This document shows, piece by piece, positions 47,049-56,084 of a DNA stretch of 64,000 nucleotides. Made by a program: the position numbers and the translations under genes. The notes under the pieces are model-generated. The model made no database searches, was not told the DNA's origin, and saw nothing but the letters and a program-made list of their open reading frames with translations. Each line of letters begins with the position of its first letter. Position 1 is the stretch's first letter. This DNA comes from Polynucleobacter sp. VK25. GTDB taxonomy: Bacteria; Pseudomonadota; Gammaproteobacteria; Burkholderiales; Burkholderiaceae. The stretch covers positions 372,001 through 436,000 of the forward strand of contig NZ_CP061288.1 of assembly GCF_018687355.1 (NCBI RefSeq). Reading direction: 5' to 3'.

Positions 47049-48740
47049 TTACTGCGTTACGTTCGATGCATCCGGATGTTTCACAATCACTCTGCGAGAG
47101 TCGCGATCGACTTCCTGCATAGGGAAGTTCTGGGTCTTGAGCGCATCAAATTGCTCTGGAACCATTAAAGCGTAGGCTGTTAGATCTTCTTGCCAGCGGG
47201 CAATAAAGGCGTCTAAGGTCGGCATCCAAAGCGTGGGTTCTTGATTAACCCCAAACTCGAGTTCATCAGGAGATTCCACCATGATCATGGTTCGACCTAA
47301 ATAGAAGGGCACGGTGTGATCTAAAAGACGCACTGAATAGAAATTCACTTTCTCAGGAATGGAAGCCTTTACTCGCTCAACTAAATCGATACCAGAGACA
47401 GCGCGACCTAAAGTCTCATGACCGGTTCCAGCGATGATGGCGCACAGAAAAAATCCACAAGCAAAACTCACAATGCTTTGCATGCCATTGCGTTTACTTT
47501 GCCATGCAGCGTAAGCACTAAAACTCACTAGCGCAATTAACGCAGCAATCACCCAATAGGTGTATTGCGCATACGCTTCAATTTCGTCAGGTCTTGCTTG
47601 TTTGCCGATGGCATCCAAAAAGAAAAACCCAATACATCCGAGCAGCGCAAATCCAAGTGTTTGTAATTTCCATGGCAATGCCATAGTGTTGGTGGGACCG
47701 AGTAAGCGATCTAAACGATTGCCAATGATTAAAGCAAGCGCCGGAAAAACAGGAATGATGTAGCCGGGCAACTTGGAGCGAGAGACACTAAAGAATGCAA
47801 AGATCACCACAAACCAACAGACTAATAACCATCCAGCAGAAAACTCGCGACGACGCTCGCTCCACGCCTGGGCAATCGCTCCAGGAACTTGGAAGATCCA
47901 AGGAAGAATCCCAATCAGTAGGAGCGGCACAAAGTAATAAATGGGGCCTGTTCTGCTGTGTGCGTCTTGTGTGAAGCGTTGCAGATGTTCGTGAATAAAG
48001 AAAAACTCTAAGAATTCGGGATTGCGTTGCGCGACTAATACAAACCATGGCGCTGTGATTGCTAAGAACAAAATGCTGCCGCTAAATAAACGTAAGCGAG
48101 TCCAAATTTTCCAATCCCAAGTGCTAATGGAGTAAGCAACAAAAACCATGGCAGGAATTGCTGCACCAATCACACCCTTGGACAAAGTTGCCAATGCCAT
48201 GAAGGTCCAGCAAGCCCACATCCAATTACGACAACTATTTTTGTTATGAGAACTTTGCGCAAGCAGCAGACTACATAGTGCAGCAACTAAAAAAGCAGAG
48301 AGCCCCATATCCAGAGAATTGAAGTGGCCGCTAATAACCCACATCGGACTTGAAGCCAACACAAGGGCCGCTAACCATCCTGCTCTAGCGTTATAAATTC
48401 GAGCGCCAGTAAACCCAACTAAAACAATCGTGAGAAAGCCCGTTAACGCAGTCCAAAGTCTTGCTTGCCAATCGCCGATGCCAAATACTTGAAAGGCGGC
48501 AGCAGTTGCCCAGGCTTGTAAGGGTGGTTTTTCAAAATACTTGTAGCCGTTGTAACGCGGTGTAATCCAGTCACCAGTGACTAACATTTCTCGGGCGATT
48601 TCTGCGTAGCGCCCCTCGTCTGATGGAATGAGATGGCGGTAATTGAGGGTGCCAAACCACAACAAGGCATAAATGACGAATAGCAGCAAAATCTTGCCCG
48701 GATGGAGGGCTGATGACTGCCGAATTTGGCCAAATTGCAT
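47049..48740 (-). CDS. arnT: Ara4N lipid A transferase ArnT-like
   Basis: 563 residues from the ATG at 48740, which shares a base with the stop of the preceding gene (TAATG). A longer frame to 48812 is open, but the overlap and the family N-terminus favour 48740. Twelve or more membrane helices are likely. RHLIPSDEGRYAEIAREML and GYKYFEKPPLQ are the conserved first periplasmic loop of the family, with the essential Asp-Glu. It transfers Ara4N from the lipid carrier to lipid A phosphates, which lowers negative charge and gives polymyxin resistance in known organisms. Confidence 0.88.
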   Translation of the reverse strand: MQFGQIRQSSALHPGKILLLFVIYALLWFGTLNYRHLIPSDEGRYAEIAREMLVTGDWITPRYNGYKYFEKPPLQAWATAAAFQVFGIGDWQARLWTALTGFLTIVLVGFTGARIYNARAGWLAALVLASSPMWVISGHFNSLDMGLSAFLVAALCSLLLAQSSHNKNSCRNWMWACWTFMALATLSKGVIGAAIPAMVFVAYSISTWDWKIWTRLRLFSGSILFLAITAPWFVLVAQRNPEFLEFFFIHEHLQRFTQDAHSRTGPIYYFVPLLLIGILPWIFQVPGAIAQAWSERRREFSAGWLLVCWFVVIFAFFSVSRSKLPGYIIPVFPALALIIGNRLDRLLGPTNTMALPWKLQTLGFALLGCIGFFFLDAIGKQARPDEIEAYAQYTYWVIAALIALVSFSAYAAWQSKRNGMQSIVSFACGFFLCAIIAGTGHETLGRAVSGIDLVERVKASIPEKVNFYSVRLLDHTVPFYLGRTMIMVESPDELEFGVNQEPTLWMPTLDAFIARWQEDLTAYALMVPEQFDALKTQNFPMQEVDRDSRRVIVKHPDASNVTQ

Positions 48741-49117
48741 TAAACGGGCTCCACAATCAGGGCCAATAGAACTTGACGTCCTTCGCCCACCAGGATGTTG
48801 TATGTTCTGCAAGCAGCCTGAGAACTCATGATTTCAAAGCCAATTTTGGCGGAAATCAATGCTTTCAGTAGCTCTGGTTTCGGAAAACGCTGGCGGCTAC
48901 CGGTCCCAATGAGGATTAATTCTGGTTTTAAATCAACGAGTTGTGAGAAATTATTGACTTCTAAGTCTTCAAATCCCTTCACTGGCCAATTGGAGATGGC
49001 GCCGTCCGAACTGAGGACAACAGCATGGGCGTAAGGAGTCTTATTGATCTCTACGTAGCCATCGCCGTAGCCGGTGATCGTATTCGCTCCGGAGTGGGGG
49101 TCAGATTGAAGCTTCAA
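48740..49117 (-). CDS. Mth938-like domain protein (DUF498)
   Basis: 125 residues. The segment ILIGTGSRQRFPKPELL, followed by IGFEIMSSQAACRTYNILVGEGRQV, is typical of the Mth938/NDUFAF3 fold (a small beta-alpha domain). The function in bacteria is not known. The start is TTG at 49117, which lies within the palindrome TTGAAGCTTCAA (49106-49117). Its stop overlaps the arnT start, so it is the first gene of the arn operon here. Confidence 0.82.
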   Translation of the reverse strand: MKLQSDPHSGANTITGYGDGYVEINKTPYAHAVVLSSDGAISNWPVKGFEDLEVNNFSQLVDLKPELILIGTGSRQRFPKPELLKALISAKIGFEIMSSQAACRTYNILVGEGRQVLLALIVEPV

Positions 49118-49149
49118 GTGGAGTCTCTGTCATAATTATGTGGATTATA
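49106..49149 (-). promoter_or_regulatory. Promoter region of the arn operon
   Basis: On the minus strand TATAAT (bases 49144-49149) would start transcription near 49137, about 20 bases before the TTG of the first gene. No good -35 is seen at normal spacing (TTGAAA is 20 bases away), so an activator is possible. A perfect 12-base palindrome, TTGAAGCTTCAA, covers the start codon. Confidence 0.4.
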
Positions 49150-49196
49150 GCTAGCTGTTTTTTCTCATATTTCAAGAACTTACCCTTAAATTTATT

Positions 49197-50453
49197 GTGA
49201 AACCGATCCGAAAGTCCCAAAAGCTCGATAACGTCTGTTATGACATACGTGGACCAGTGCTCGAGCTTGCTCAGCGCATGGAGGAAGAGGGTCACAAAAT
49301 CATCAAATTAAACATCGGAAACGTAGGGGTTTTCGGTTTTGATCCTCCTGAAGAGATTCAGTTGGACATGATTCGCAATTTAAGTAATGCCTCAGCCTAT
49401 TCCGATTCCAAAGGAATCTTTGCTGCTCGTAAGGCCATCATGCAGTACTGCCAGGAAAAAGGCATTCAGGGAGTCACCTTGGATGATGTCTATACCGGCA
49501 ATGGTGTATCAGAACTCATCGTGCTTTCAATGAACGCACTCTTAAATGATGGCGACGAGGTGTTGGTTCCAACCCCAGATTACCCGCTATGGACTGCTGC
49601 AGTCAGTTTATCGAGCGGTACACCGGTTCACTATCTTTGTGATGAATCCAAAGATTGGGCGCCAGACTTAAATGATCTGCGCAAAAAAATTACACCTCGC
49701 ACTAAAGCGATTGTGGTGATTAATCCGAATAATCCGACTGGCGCTATTTACTCAAAAGAAGTTTTGCTTGAGTTAACGAATATTGCTCGCGAACACGGTT
49801 TGATTTTGTTTGCAGATGAGATTTACGACAAGATGCTGTATGACGCAGAGAAGCATATCTCTCTGGCATCTTTATCCACTGACGTTGTCACCATTACCTT
49901 TAATGGCCTATCTAAGAATTACCGTTCATGCGGCTACCGCGCAGGCTGGATGGTGGTTTCAGGCGATAAAGAAATGGTACGCGACTACATCGAGGGCTTA
50001 AATATGTTGGCCTCTATGCGCTTGTGTGCAAACGTGCCAGGTCAGTATGCAATTCAAACTGCGCTAGGTGGATATCAAAGTATTAATGACTTGGTAGGCG
50101 AGGGCGGCCGTCTTGCAAAGCAACGTGATCTGGCTTGGAAACTGATTACTGATATTCCGGGCGTCACTTGCGTGAAACCAAAATCGGCTTTGTATTTATT
50201 CCCAAGGCTTGATCCTGAAATTTATCCAATTGAAGATGATCAACAGTTTGTTGCCGATCTTTTGAAAGAAGAAAAAGTATTGTTAGTGCAGGGCTCTGGT
50301 TTTAACTGGGGAAAACCTGACCACTTCCGTGTAGTGTTCTTGCCTCACGAAGATGTGCTTAAGGAAGCTATTAGCCGCCTTGCACGTTTTCTGGAGCGTT
50401 ATCGTAATAAACACAGCCGTAAGGCCTCTTCAACTGCAGCAAAGGCATCATGA
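49197..50453 (+). CDS. alaA: Alanine-synthesising aminotransferase AlaA
   Basis: 418 residues, class I PLP aminotransferase, starting with GTG. The N-terminus KPIRKSQKLDNVCYDIRGPVL matches AlaA. PLP lysine is Lys240 in FNGLSKNYRSCGYRAGW, with NPNNPTGAIYS and FADEIYDKM before it. It uses glutamate and pyruvate to make alanine. The last 4 bases overlap the start of hom (ATGA). Confidence 0.92.
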   Translation: MKPIRKSQKLDNVCYDIRGPVLELAQRMEEEGHKIIKLNIGNVGVFGFDPPEEIQLDMIRNLSNASAYSDSKGIFAARKAIMQYCQEKGIQGVTLDDVYTGNGVSELIVLSMNALLNDGDEVLVPTPDYPLWTAAVSLSSGTPVHYLCDESKDWAPDLNDLRKKITPRTKAIVVINPNNPTGAIYSKEVLLELTNIAREHGLILFADEIYDKMLYDAEKHISLASLSTDVVTITFNGLSKNYRSCGYRAGWMVVSGDKEMVRDYIEGLNMLASMRLCANVPGQYAIQTALGGYQSINDLVGEGGRLAKQRDLAWKLITDIPGVTCVKPKSALYLFPRLDPEIYPIEDDQQFVADLLKEEKVLLVQGSGFNWGKPDHFRVVFLPHEDVLKEAISRLARFLERYRNKHSRKASSTAAKAS

Positions 50454-51760
50454 AACCGATTCAAGTAGGTCTGTTAGGCATTGGCACCGTTGGTGGTGGC
50501 GTATTCACTGTTCTCGAGCGTAACCAGGATGAGATTACTCGTCGTGCTGGGCGCGGTATTCGGATTAATACAGTTGCTGATTTAAATGTAGAGCGCGCCA
50601 AGGAGTTGGTTAAAGATCGCGCACAAGTAGTCAATGATGCACGTGCAGTGATTAATAACCCAGAGATCGATATTGTTGTTGAGTTAATCGGTGGTTACGG
50701 TATCGCTAAAGATTTAGTTCTCGAAGCTATCGCCGCTGGCAAGCATGTAGTCACAGCTAACAAGGCATTGATCGCAGTACACGGCAATGAGATCTTTAAA
50801 GCGGCGCACGCTAAAGGCGTGATGGTGGCCTTTGAAGCTGCCGTTGCAGGCGGTATCCCCATTATTAAAGCTTTGCGTGAAGGTTTAACTGCTAACCGCA
50901 TCGAATGGATTGCCGGCATTATTAACGGCACAACCAATTTCATCTTGTCAGAGATGCGTGATAAAGGTTTGGATTTCGGAACCGTTCTTAAAGAAGCGCA
51001 ACGTTTGGGTTACGCAGAAGCGGATCCTACTTTCGATATCGAAGGAGTTGATGCTGCGCATAAAGCCACCATCATGAGTGCGATTGCATTTGGTATTCCA
51101 ATGCAGTTTGAAAAAGCACACATTGAAGGCATTACTAAATTGGATGCGATTGATATCAAATACGCAGAGCAATTGGGTTATCGCATCAAGTTACTTGGCA
51201 TCGCTAAGAAAACGTCAACAGGTGTTGAGTTGCGCGTGCACCCAACCTTAATTCCTTCTAAGCGTTTGATTGCAAACGTTGAAGGCGCTATGAATGCCGT
51301 TCAGGTATTTGGTGATGCTGTTGGAACTACTTTGTATTACGGCAAAGGCGCTGGCTCGGAGCCAACCGCTTCAGCGGTGATTGCAGACTTGGTGGATATC
51401 ACGCGCTTGCTTAGTGCAGATGCTGAGCACCGTGTTCCTTACTTGGCCTTCCAACCAGATGCCGTTCATGACACGCCGGTATTGCCGATTGGTGAGATCA
51501 CTACTAGTTACTATTTGCGTTTGCGTGTAGCTGATCAAGCTGGCGTATTGGCTGACATCACGAAGATCTTGGCGTCACATGGTGTTTCAATCGATGCGCT
51601 CTTGCAAAAAGAGGCTGATGAGGGCGAGAGTCAAACAGATTTGGTGGCCCTGACTCACGAAACCAAAGAAAAGAACATGCTTGCAGCCATCAAAGAGATT
51701 CAAGCTCTCAAAACTGTTGCGGGCGAAGTGGTTAAGATCCGTTTAGAAAATCTGTCTTAA
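50450..51760 (+). CDS. hom: Homoserine dehydrogenase
   Basis: 436 residues. NAD(P)-binding GIGTVGGGVFTVL, catalytic segment NGTTNFILSEM and AEADPTFDIEGVDAAHK, and a C-terminal ACT domain (about 355-430) for feedback by threonine. It reduces aspartate semialdehyde to homoserine. Coupled to alaA by a 4-base overlap and followed by thrC. Confidence 0.96.
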   Translation: MKPIQVGLLGIGTVGGGVFTVLERNQDEITRRAGRGIRINTVADLNVERAKELVKDRAQVVNDARAVINNPEIDIVVELIGGYGIAKDLVLEAIAAGKHVVTANKALIAVHGNEIFKAAHAKGVMVAFEAAVAGGIPIIKALREGLTANRIEWIAGIINGTTNFILSEMRDKGLDFGTVLKEAQRLGYAEADPTFDIEGVDAAHKATIMSAIAFGIPMQFEKAHIEGITKLDAIDIKYAEQLGYRIKLLGIAKKTSTGVELRVHPTLIPSKRLIANVEGAMNAVQVFGDAVGTTLYYGKGAGSEPTASAVIADLVDITRLLSADAEHRVPYLAFQPDAVHDTPVLPIGEITTSYYLRLRVADQAGVLADITKILASHGVSIDALLQKEADEGESQTDLVALTHETKEKNMLAAIKEIQALKTVAGEVVKIRLENLS

Positions 51761-51779
51761 GTAAAACTCAGCAAAACAC

Positions 51780-53222
51780 ATGCGTTACCAATCTACTCGT
51801 GGCAATAGCCCACAACAATCCTTTTTAGAAATTTTGTTGGGTGGATTGGCGCCTGATGGCGGCTTGTATTTGCCTACTCAGTATCCAAAAGTTACTGCTG
51901 CACAACTGGATTCATGGCGTGGCTTGTCATATGCTGATTTAGCTTATGAAGTGTTGAGTCTGTATTGCGATGATATTCCTGAGGCTGATTTGCGTGCGCT
52001 ATTGCGCAAAACTTATACCGAGCAGGTGTACTGCAATGGTCGCCCTCAAGATAATGCAAAAGACATTACGCCGATCCATTGGCTGGGCGAAGAGCATGGC
52101 ACACGTATTGGTTTATTGAGCCTTTCAAATGGCCCAACATTGGCCTTCAAAGATATGGCGATGCAGTTGCTTGGCAATCTGTTTGAATATGCTCTTAAGA
52201 AAAAAGGTCAGCAGCTCAATATTTTGGGCGCGACTTCTGGTGATACGGGTAGTGCCGCTGAATACGCCATGCGTGGCAAAGAGGGCGTGAAGGTATTCAT
52301 GCTTTCACCCCGTGGCAAGATGAGCGCCTTCCAGTCGGCGCAAATGTATTCGTTGCAAGACCCCAATATTTTTAACTTAGCAGTTGCTGGCGTTTTTGAT
52401 GACTGCCAAGATATTGTTAAGGCTGTAAGCAATGATCACGCCTTCAAAGCGAAGAGCCAAATTGGCACAGTGAATTCTATTAACTGGGGTCGAGTAGTTG
52501 CTCAAGTGGTGTATTACTTCCAGGGCTACCTCCTAGCAACGAAGTCTAGTAATGAGAAAGTCTCATTCACAGTTCCTTCGGGCAACTTTGGCAATATCTG
52601 TGCGGGCCACGTTGCTCGTATGATGGGCTTGCCTATTGAGCATTTAATTGCCGCTACAAACGAGAATGATGTACTGGATGAGTTTTTCCGTACTGGTGTA
52701 TATCGTGCGCGCAAGTCAGCAGAAACTTTACATACATCTAGCCCTTCGATGGATATCTCCAAAGCGAGTAACTTTGAGCGCTTTGTATTTGATTTCATGG
52801 GTAAAGATGGCAAGGCTACTGCCGCTATGTTTAAGCAGGTTGATGAAGCAGGTGGCTTTGATATCTCAAAAGACGCGGTCTTTAAAGAGCTTGGTAAATA
52901 CGGCTTCCAATCTGGCCGCAGCACTCATGAAAATCGCCTAGAAACTATTCGCGACATTGATAAACGCTACGGCGTCATGATTGATACGCATACCGCTGAT
53001 GGCGTAAAAGTAGCTCGTGAACATTTGCAGGTTGGTATTCCGATGATTGTGCTTGAGACAGCGCTTCCAATTAAGTTTGAAGAAACGATTGAGATTGCTT
53101 TAGGCCGCCCTGCAGAATGTCCGCCAGCTTTCAAAGACATTAAGTCCAAGCCACAGCGCGTAGAGAATATCGATGCAGATGTAAATCAAGTAAAAGATTT
53201 CATCACAATGCATCTGGGTTAA
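51780..53222 (+). CDS. thrC: Threonine synthase
   Basis: 480 residues. PLP lysine Lys124 in NGPTLAFKDMAMQLLG, with phosphate-binding GATSGDTGSAAEYAM. It converts phosphohomoserine to threonine. thrB is not in this cluster. The stop codon lies within an 8-bp hairpin (TGGGTTAA with TTAACCCA, 53215-53233) that has no T-run. Confidence 0.96.
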   Translation: MRYQSTRGNSPQQSFLEILLGGLAPDGGLYLPTQYPKVTAAQLDSWRGLSYADLAYEVLSLYCDDIPEADLRALLRKTYTEQVYCNGRPQDNAKDITPIHWLGEEHGTRIGLLSLSNGPTLAFKDMAMQLLGNLFEYALKKKGQQLNILGATSGDTGSAAEYAMRGKEGVKVFMLSPRGKMSAFQSAQMYSLQDPNIFNLAVAGVFDDCQDIVKAVSNDHAFKAKSQIGTVNSINWGRVVAQVVYYFQGYLLATKSSNEKVSFTVPSGNFGNICAGHVARMMGLPIEHLIAATNENDVLDEFFRTGVYRARKSAETLHTSSPSMDISKASNFERFVFDFMGKDGKATAAMFKQVDEAGGFDISKDAVFKELGKYGFQSGRSTHENRLETIRDIDKRYGVMIDTHTADGVKVAREHLQVGIPMIVLETALPIKFEETIEIALGRPAECPPAFKDIKSKPQRVENIDADVNQVKDFITMHLG

Positions 53223-53261
53223 TTTTTAACCCACAACAATTGAAGCAATCAAGATCATCCT

Positions 53262-54500
53262 ATGACTAAGCCACCAATGTTGACCGCGCAGCAGGCTTTA
53301 GACCATCTGCTTTCGCATGCTCAAGTAGTTGGTGAGAGCGAGCAGGTTGCTATGCAGGCCGCTTTAGGTCGCGTGCTTTCTGAAAACGTCAATAGCCTGG
53401 TTGATGTGCCCCCATTAGATAACACTTCGATGGATGGTTATGCCGTACGTACTGCGGATACCCAAACTGCCGGAAGTATTCTCAAGATTGCCCAACGTAT
53501 TCCAGCTGGCTCTATGGGTGTTCAATTGGAGCCAGGTACTGTCGCCAGAATTTTTACTGGTGCACCCGTTCCTCCCGGCGCTGATGCAGTAGTCATGCAA
53601 GAAGATTGCTCAGTAGAAGCCCCGGTTGATCAAGTCACTGTAAATAGTGCTCCAGTAATAGGTCAATGGATCCGTCGCAGGGGCGAAGATTTAACAGCTG
53701 GTAAGACTTGTTTAACCGCGGGCACATTCTTGCGTCCCCAAGAATTAGGTGTTGCTGCTTCAGCTGGATTGACTCACTTAAACGTGAAGCGTCGCGTTAA
53801 GGTAGCTGCATTTTTCACTGGCGATGAGTTAGCACTTCCAGGTGAGCCCTTAAAGCCAGGTGGCATTTACAACTCCAATCGCGATACTTTATTGGCCTGC
53901 CTCAAGTCTCTAGGTTGTGACGCAACCGATTTAGGTATTGTTCCAGACCGCTTAGATGCAACACGTGCAGCATTACGTAAAGCCAGCAAAGATCATGATT
54001 TGATTATTACTTCTGGTGGCGTATCGGTTGGCGAAGAAGATCACATTAAGCCTGCGGTGACTGCCGAAGGAAGATTGGATCTTTGGCAGATTTCCATTAA
54101 GCCTGGTAAGCCGTTGGCTTTTGGTGCAGTTCGTAAATCAGATGAGCCTAAAGATGGTGAGGCCTGGTTTATTGGCTTGCCTGGTAATCCAGTTTCTAGC
54201 TTTGTTACTTTCTTGTTATTCGTCCGTCCCTTCATTCTGAAATTACAAGGCCGCGAAGCTAAGATCCCACAATCCTATTTCATGCGTGCTGATTTTGATT
54301 GGTTAAAAGCAGATCGTCGTAATGAGTTCTTGCGCGTCAAACTCAATAGTAACGGCGGCTTAGATTTATTCCCGAACCAAAGCTCTGGTGTGCTCACTAG
54401 CGCTTCTTGGGGCGATGGTTTGGTGGATTGCCCACCCAACCAGCCAATTAAGGCTGGAGATTTAGTGAAGTACATCCCCTTTGATGCGTTACTTAAATAA
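53262..54500 (+). CDS. moeA: Molybdopterin molybdenumtransferase MoeA (second copy)
   Basis: 412 residues. LDNTSMDGYAVRT, FTGAPVPPGADAVVMQED, RRRGEDLTAG, TSGGVSVGEEDHIKP and GLPGNPVSSFVTFL are the MoeA blocks. It is clearly different from the copy at 350-1666 and closer to the family consensus in the DNTSMDGYA motif. It starts the moeA-moaD-moaE set. Which copy is the main enzyme cannot be read from sequence. Confidence 0.95.
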   Translation: MTKPPMLTAQQALDHLLSHAQVVGESEQVAMQAALGRVLSENVNSLVDVPPLDNTSMDGYAVRTADTQTAGSILKIAQRIPAGSMGVQLEPGTVARIFTGAPVPPGADAVVMQEDCSVEAPVDQVTVNSAPVIGQWIRRRGEDLTAGKTCLTAGTFLRPQELGVAASAGLTHLNVKRRVKVAAFFTGDELALPGEPLKPGGIYNSNRDTLLACLKSLGCDATDLGIVPDRLDATRAALRKASKDHDLIITSGGVSVGEEDHIKPAVTAEGRLDLWQISIKPGKPLAFGAVRKSDEPKDGEAWFIGLPGNPVSSFVTFLLFVRPFILKLQGREAKIPQSYFMRADFDWLKADRRNEFLRVKLNSNGGLDLFPNQSSGVLTSASWGDGLVDCPPNQPIKAGDLVKYIPFDALLK

Positions 54501-54518
54501 TCGGTTTACGATTAGCTC

Positions 54519-54776
54519 ATGAAACTCGAATTACGATTCTTTGCTTCTCTGCGTGAAGCACTTGGTGTTTCACAAGAAAGCATCACCATTCCTGCAGCAA
54601 TTAAAACCATTGCCGATCTTAGGGAACACCTTATTGAGCGTGGCAGTCCCTGGGCAGAAGTCTTGGCAGAGGGCAAAGTTTTACGTTGTGCATTGAATCA
54701 GCAGATGGTTGATGCGAGTACTTCATTGCAAGACGGTGCTGAAGTAGCCTTCTTTCCGCCAGTGACCGGAGGCTGA
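54519..54776 (+). CDS. moaD: Molybdopterin synthase sulfur carrier subunit MoaD
   Basis: 85 residues with the beta-grasp fold. MKLELRFFASLREALGV at the N-terminus and the exposed C-terminal Gly-Gly (FFPPVTGG), which is made into a thiocarboxylate to supply sulfur to the cofactor. One base separates it from moaE. Confidence 0.96.
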   Translation: MKLELRFFASLREALGVSQESITIPAAIKTIADLREHLIERGSPWAEVLAEGKVLRCALNQQMVDASTSLQDGAEVAFFPPVTGG

Positions 54777-54777
54777 T

Positions 54778-55230
54778 ATGCCGATCAAAATCCAAGAAAG
54801 CGATTTTGATGTCAGTGCTGAAATAGCAGCACTCCGTAAAGGTGATCCACGGGTTGGCGCAGTGGTTTCTTTCTTGGGCACTGTTCGCGACATGAATGAT
54901 GGTAGCCAAGTAAAAGGCATGACACTCGAGCATTACCCCGGCATGACTGAAAAAGCGCTCCAGGAAATTCTGGATCAAGCCAAAGCCCGCTGGGATATCT
55001 ATCAAACTTTAGTAATTCATCGGGTAGGGCCTTTGTTGCCCGAGGATCAAATCGTTTTAGTGGCTGTTACTAGCGCACACAGAGGCGAAGCATTTTCCGC
55101 TTGTGAGTTCATCATGGACTACCTGAAAACAGCCGCACCTTTCTGGAAAAAAGAAGATACCCCTGAGGGAGCGCGTTGGGTTGATGCCCGTGTAGCTGAT
55201 GATGCAGCACTGTCTAAATGGGAAAAATAA
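54778..55230 (+). CDS. moaE: Molybdopterin synthase catalytic subunit MoaE
   Basis: 150 residues. GAVVSFLGTVRD, the central LEHYPGMTEKAL, and the catalytic basic residues in CEFIMDYLKTAAPFWKKE are typical. It forms a tetramer with MoaD. The stop codon shares a base with the next gene (TAATG), so an unrelated-looking lipoprotein is translationally coupled. Confidence 0.96.
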   Translation: MPIKIQESDFDVSAEIAALRKGDPRVGAVVSFLGTVRDMNDGSQVKGMTLEHYPGMTEKALQEILDQAKARWDIYQTLVIHRVGPLLPEDQIVLVAVTSAHRGEAFSACEFIMDYLKTAAPFWKKEDTPEGARWVDARVADDAALSKWEK

Positions 55231-55808
55231 TGAACACCGCAGCAAGAAAGCTCTTGTTGTGCATGTTGATACTTTCTGCGGTGGGTCTATCTGGTTGTGG
55301 TGCTGGCGATGGTGTGCAAGCACAATCAACCCCGTCTACTTTGGCCACAAAAGATCTTTCTGCCTTTGTGGATACGTATTGGTATGTGCCAACGGATTAT
55401 TTGCTGGCCTATGCCTATAGCTCTTCGGGTAATCCAAAAACAACTGCTGTAAATGATCAAACAGTTTGGCACTTCACTTCTGTAAATCAGGGATTTTTAT
55501 TGGGTTGCTCTTTTGCTAGCACCAATAATGGCGCTACTTGGTCTGCATCAACTATTGTGGGATCTGTAACAGCCAATAATTCGGTATCTATTGGCTTCTA
55601 TGGATCATCTCTAACCGTTGGGTCTGGGCAGTTAACTACATCTAGTGGTCAACCTGCATTTTTGATGCAGATGTCAACCGGCAATGGCACAGCTGGTCTT
55701 ACGCATTGGGCTTATATGCTGCCCGTAACCTCATCTAACTCTGCCTGGTCTAGTTTGCCTGGCACTAATAGTGTGAGCGTTCCAACCGCAACTGCATCTG
55801 GGTGCTAA
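55230..55808 (+). CDS. Secreted lipoprotein, unknown function, coupled to moaE
   Basis: 192 residues from the ATG in TAATG. A lipobox LSGC puts the lipidated Cys at 23. The mature part is rich in Ser, Thr, Gly and Asn, with many small polar residues and several aromatic ones (DTYWYVPTDYLLAYAY), which suggests an all-beta outer-membrane-associated or extracellular domain. It ends in SGC. I do not recognise a family. Converges with the GIY-YIG gene so tightly that the two stop codons overlap. Confidence 0.7.
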   Translation: MNTAARKLLLCMLILSAVGLSGCGAGDGVQAQSTPSTLATKDLSAFVDTYWYVPTDYLLAYAYSSSGNPKTTAVNDQTVWHFTSVNQGFLLGCSFASTNNGATWSASTIVGSVTANNSVSIGFYGSSLTVGSGQLTTSSGQPAFLMQMSTGNGTAGLTHWAYMLPVTSSNSAWSSLPGTNSVSVPTATASGC

Positions 55809-56047
55809 GACGCAAAAAATCCTAGTTTTTCAGCTCTAGGTAATTTCTTAAGCTTAGCCTCTGCCTTAGAGGCTTCAGATCGGTCGGGGTGCTCTTGCGT
55901 TGCCAAAAGGATGACTGGTCTGCGAGCTCTGGTATAGCGAGCACCTTGTCCTGAATTATGGGCCTCTAGGCGATGCTCAAGGCGGTTCGTGATGCCAGCG
56001 TAATAGCTGCCATCAGAGCACTCTAGAAGGTAAACAAGCCAGGTCAA
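55805..56047 (-). CDS. GIY-YIG domain protein (UPF0213-like)
   Basis: 80 residues from a TTG start. The GIY-YIG core WLVYLLECSDGSYYAGITNRLEHRLEAHN is complete, with the active Tyr and Arg. A longer ATG frame reaches 56098, but its extra 17 residues are hydrophobic and atypical, and it would run through the clpB heat-shock promoter. The family contains small nucleases of unclear role. The start therefore remains uncertain. Confidence 0.75.
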   Translation of the reverse strand: MTWLVYLLECSDGSYYAGITNRLEHRLEAHNSGQGARYTRARRPVILLATQEHPDRSEASKAEAKLKKLPRAEKLGFFAS

Positions 56048-56084
56048 AATAGGGATAAATTCGCTTAAAAAGAGGTCTAACAGA

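Noticed and set aside
53215..53233. Hairpin over the thrC stop codon as a terminator
   Set aside because: The 8-bp stem is real, but there is no T-run and the following moeA is only 29 bases away, so I do not call a terminator.
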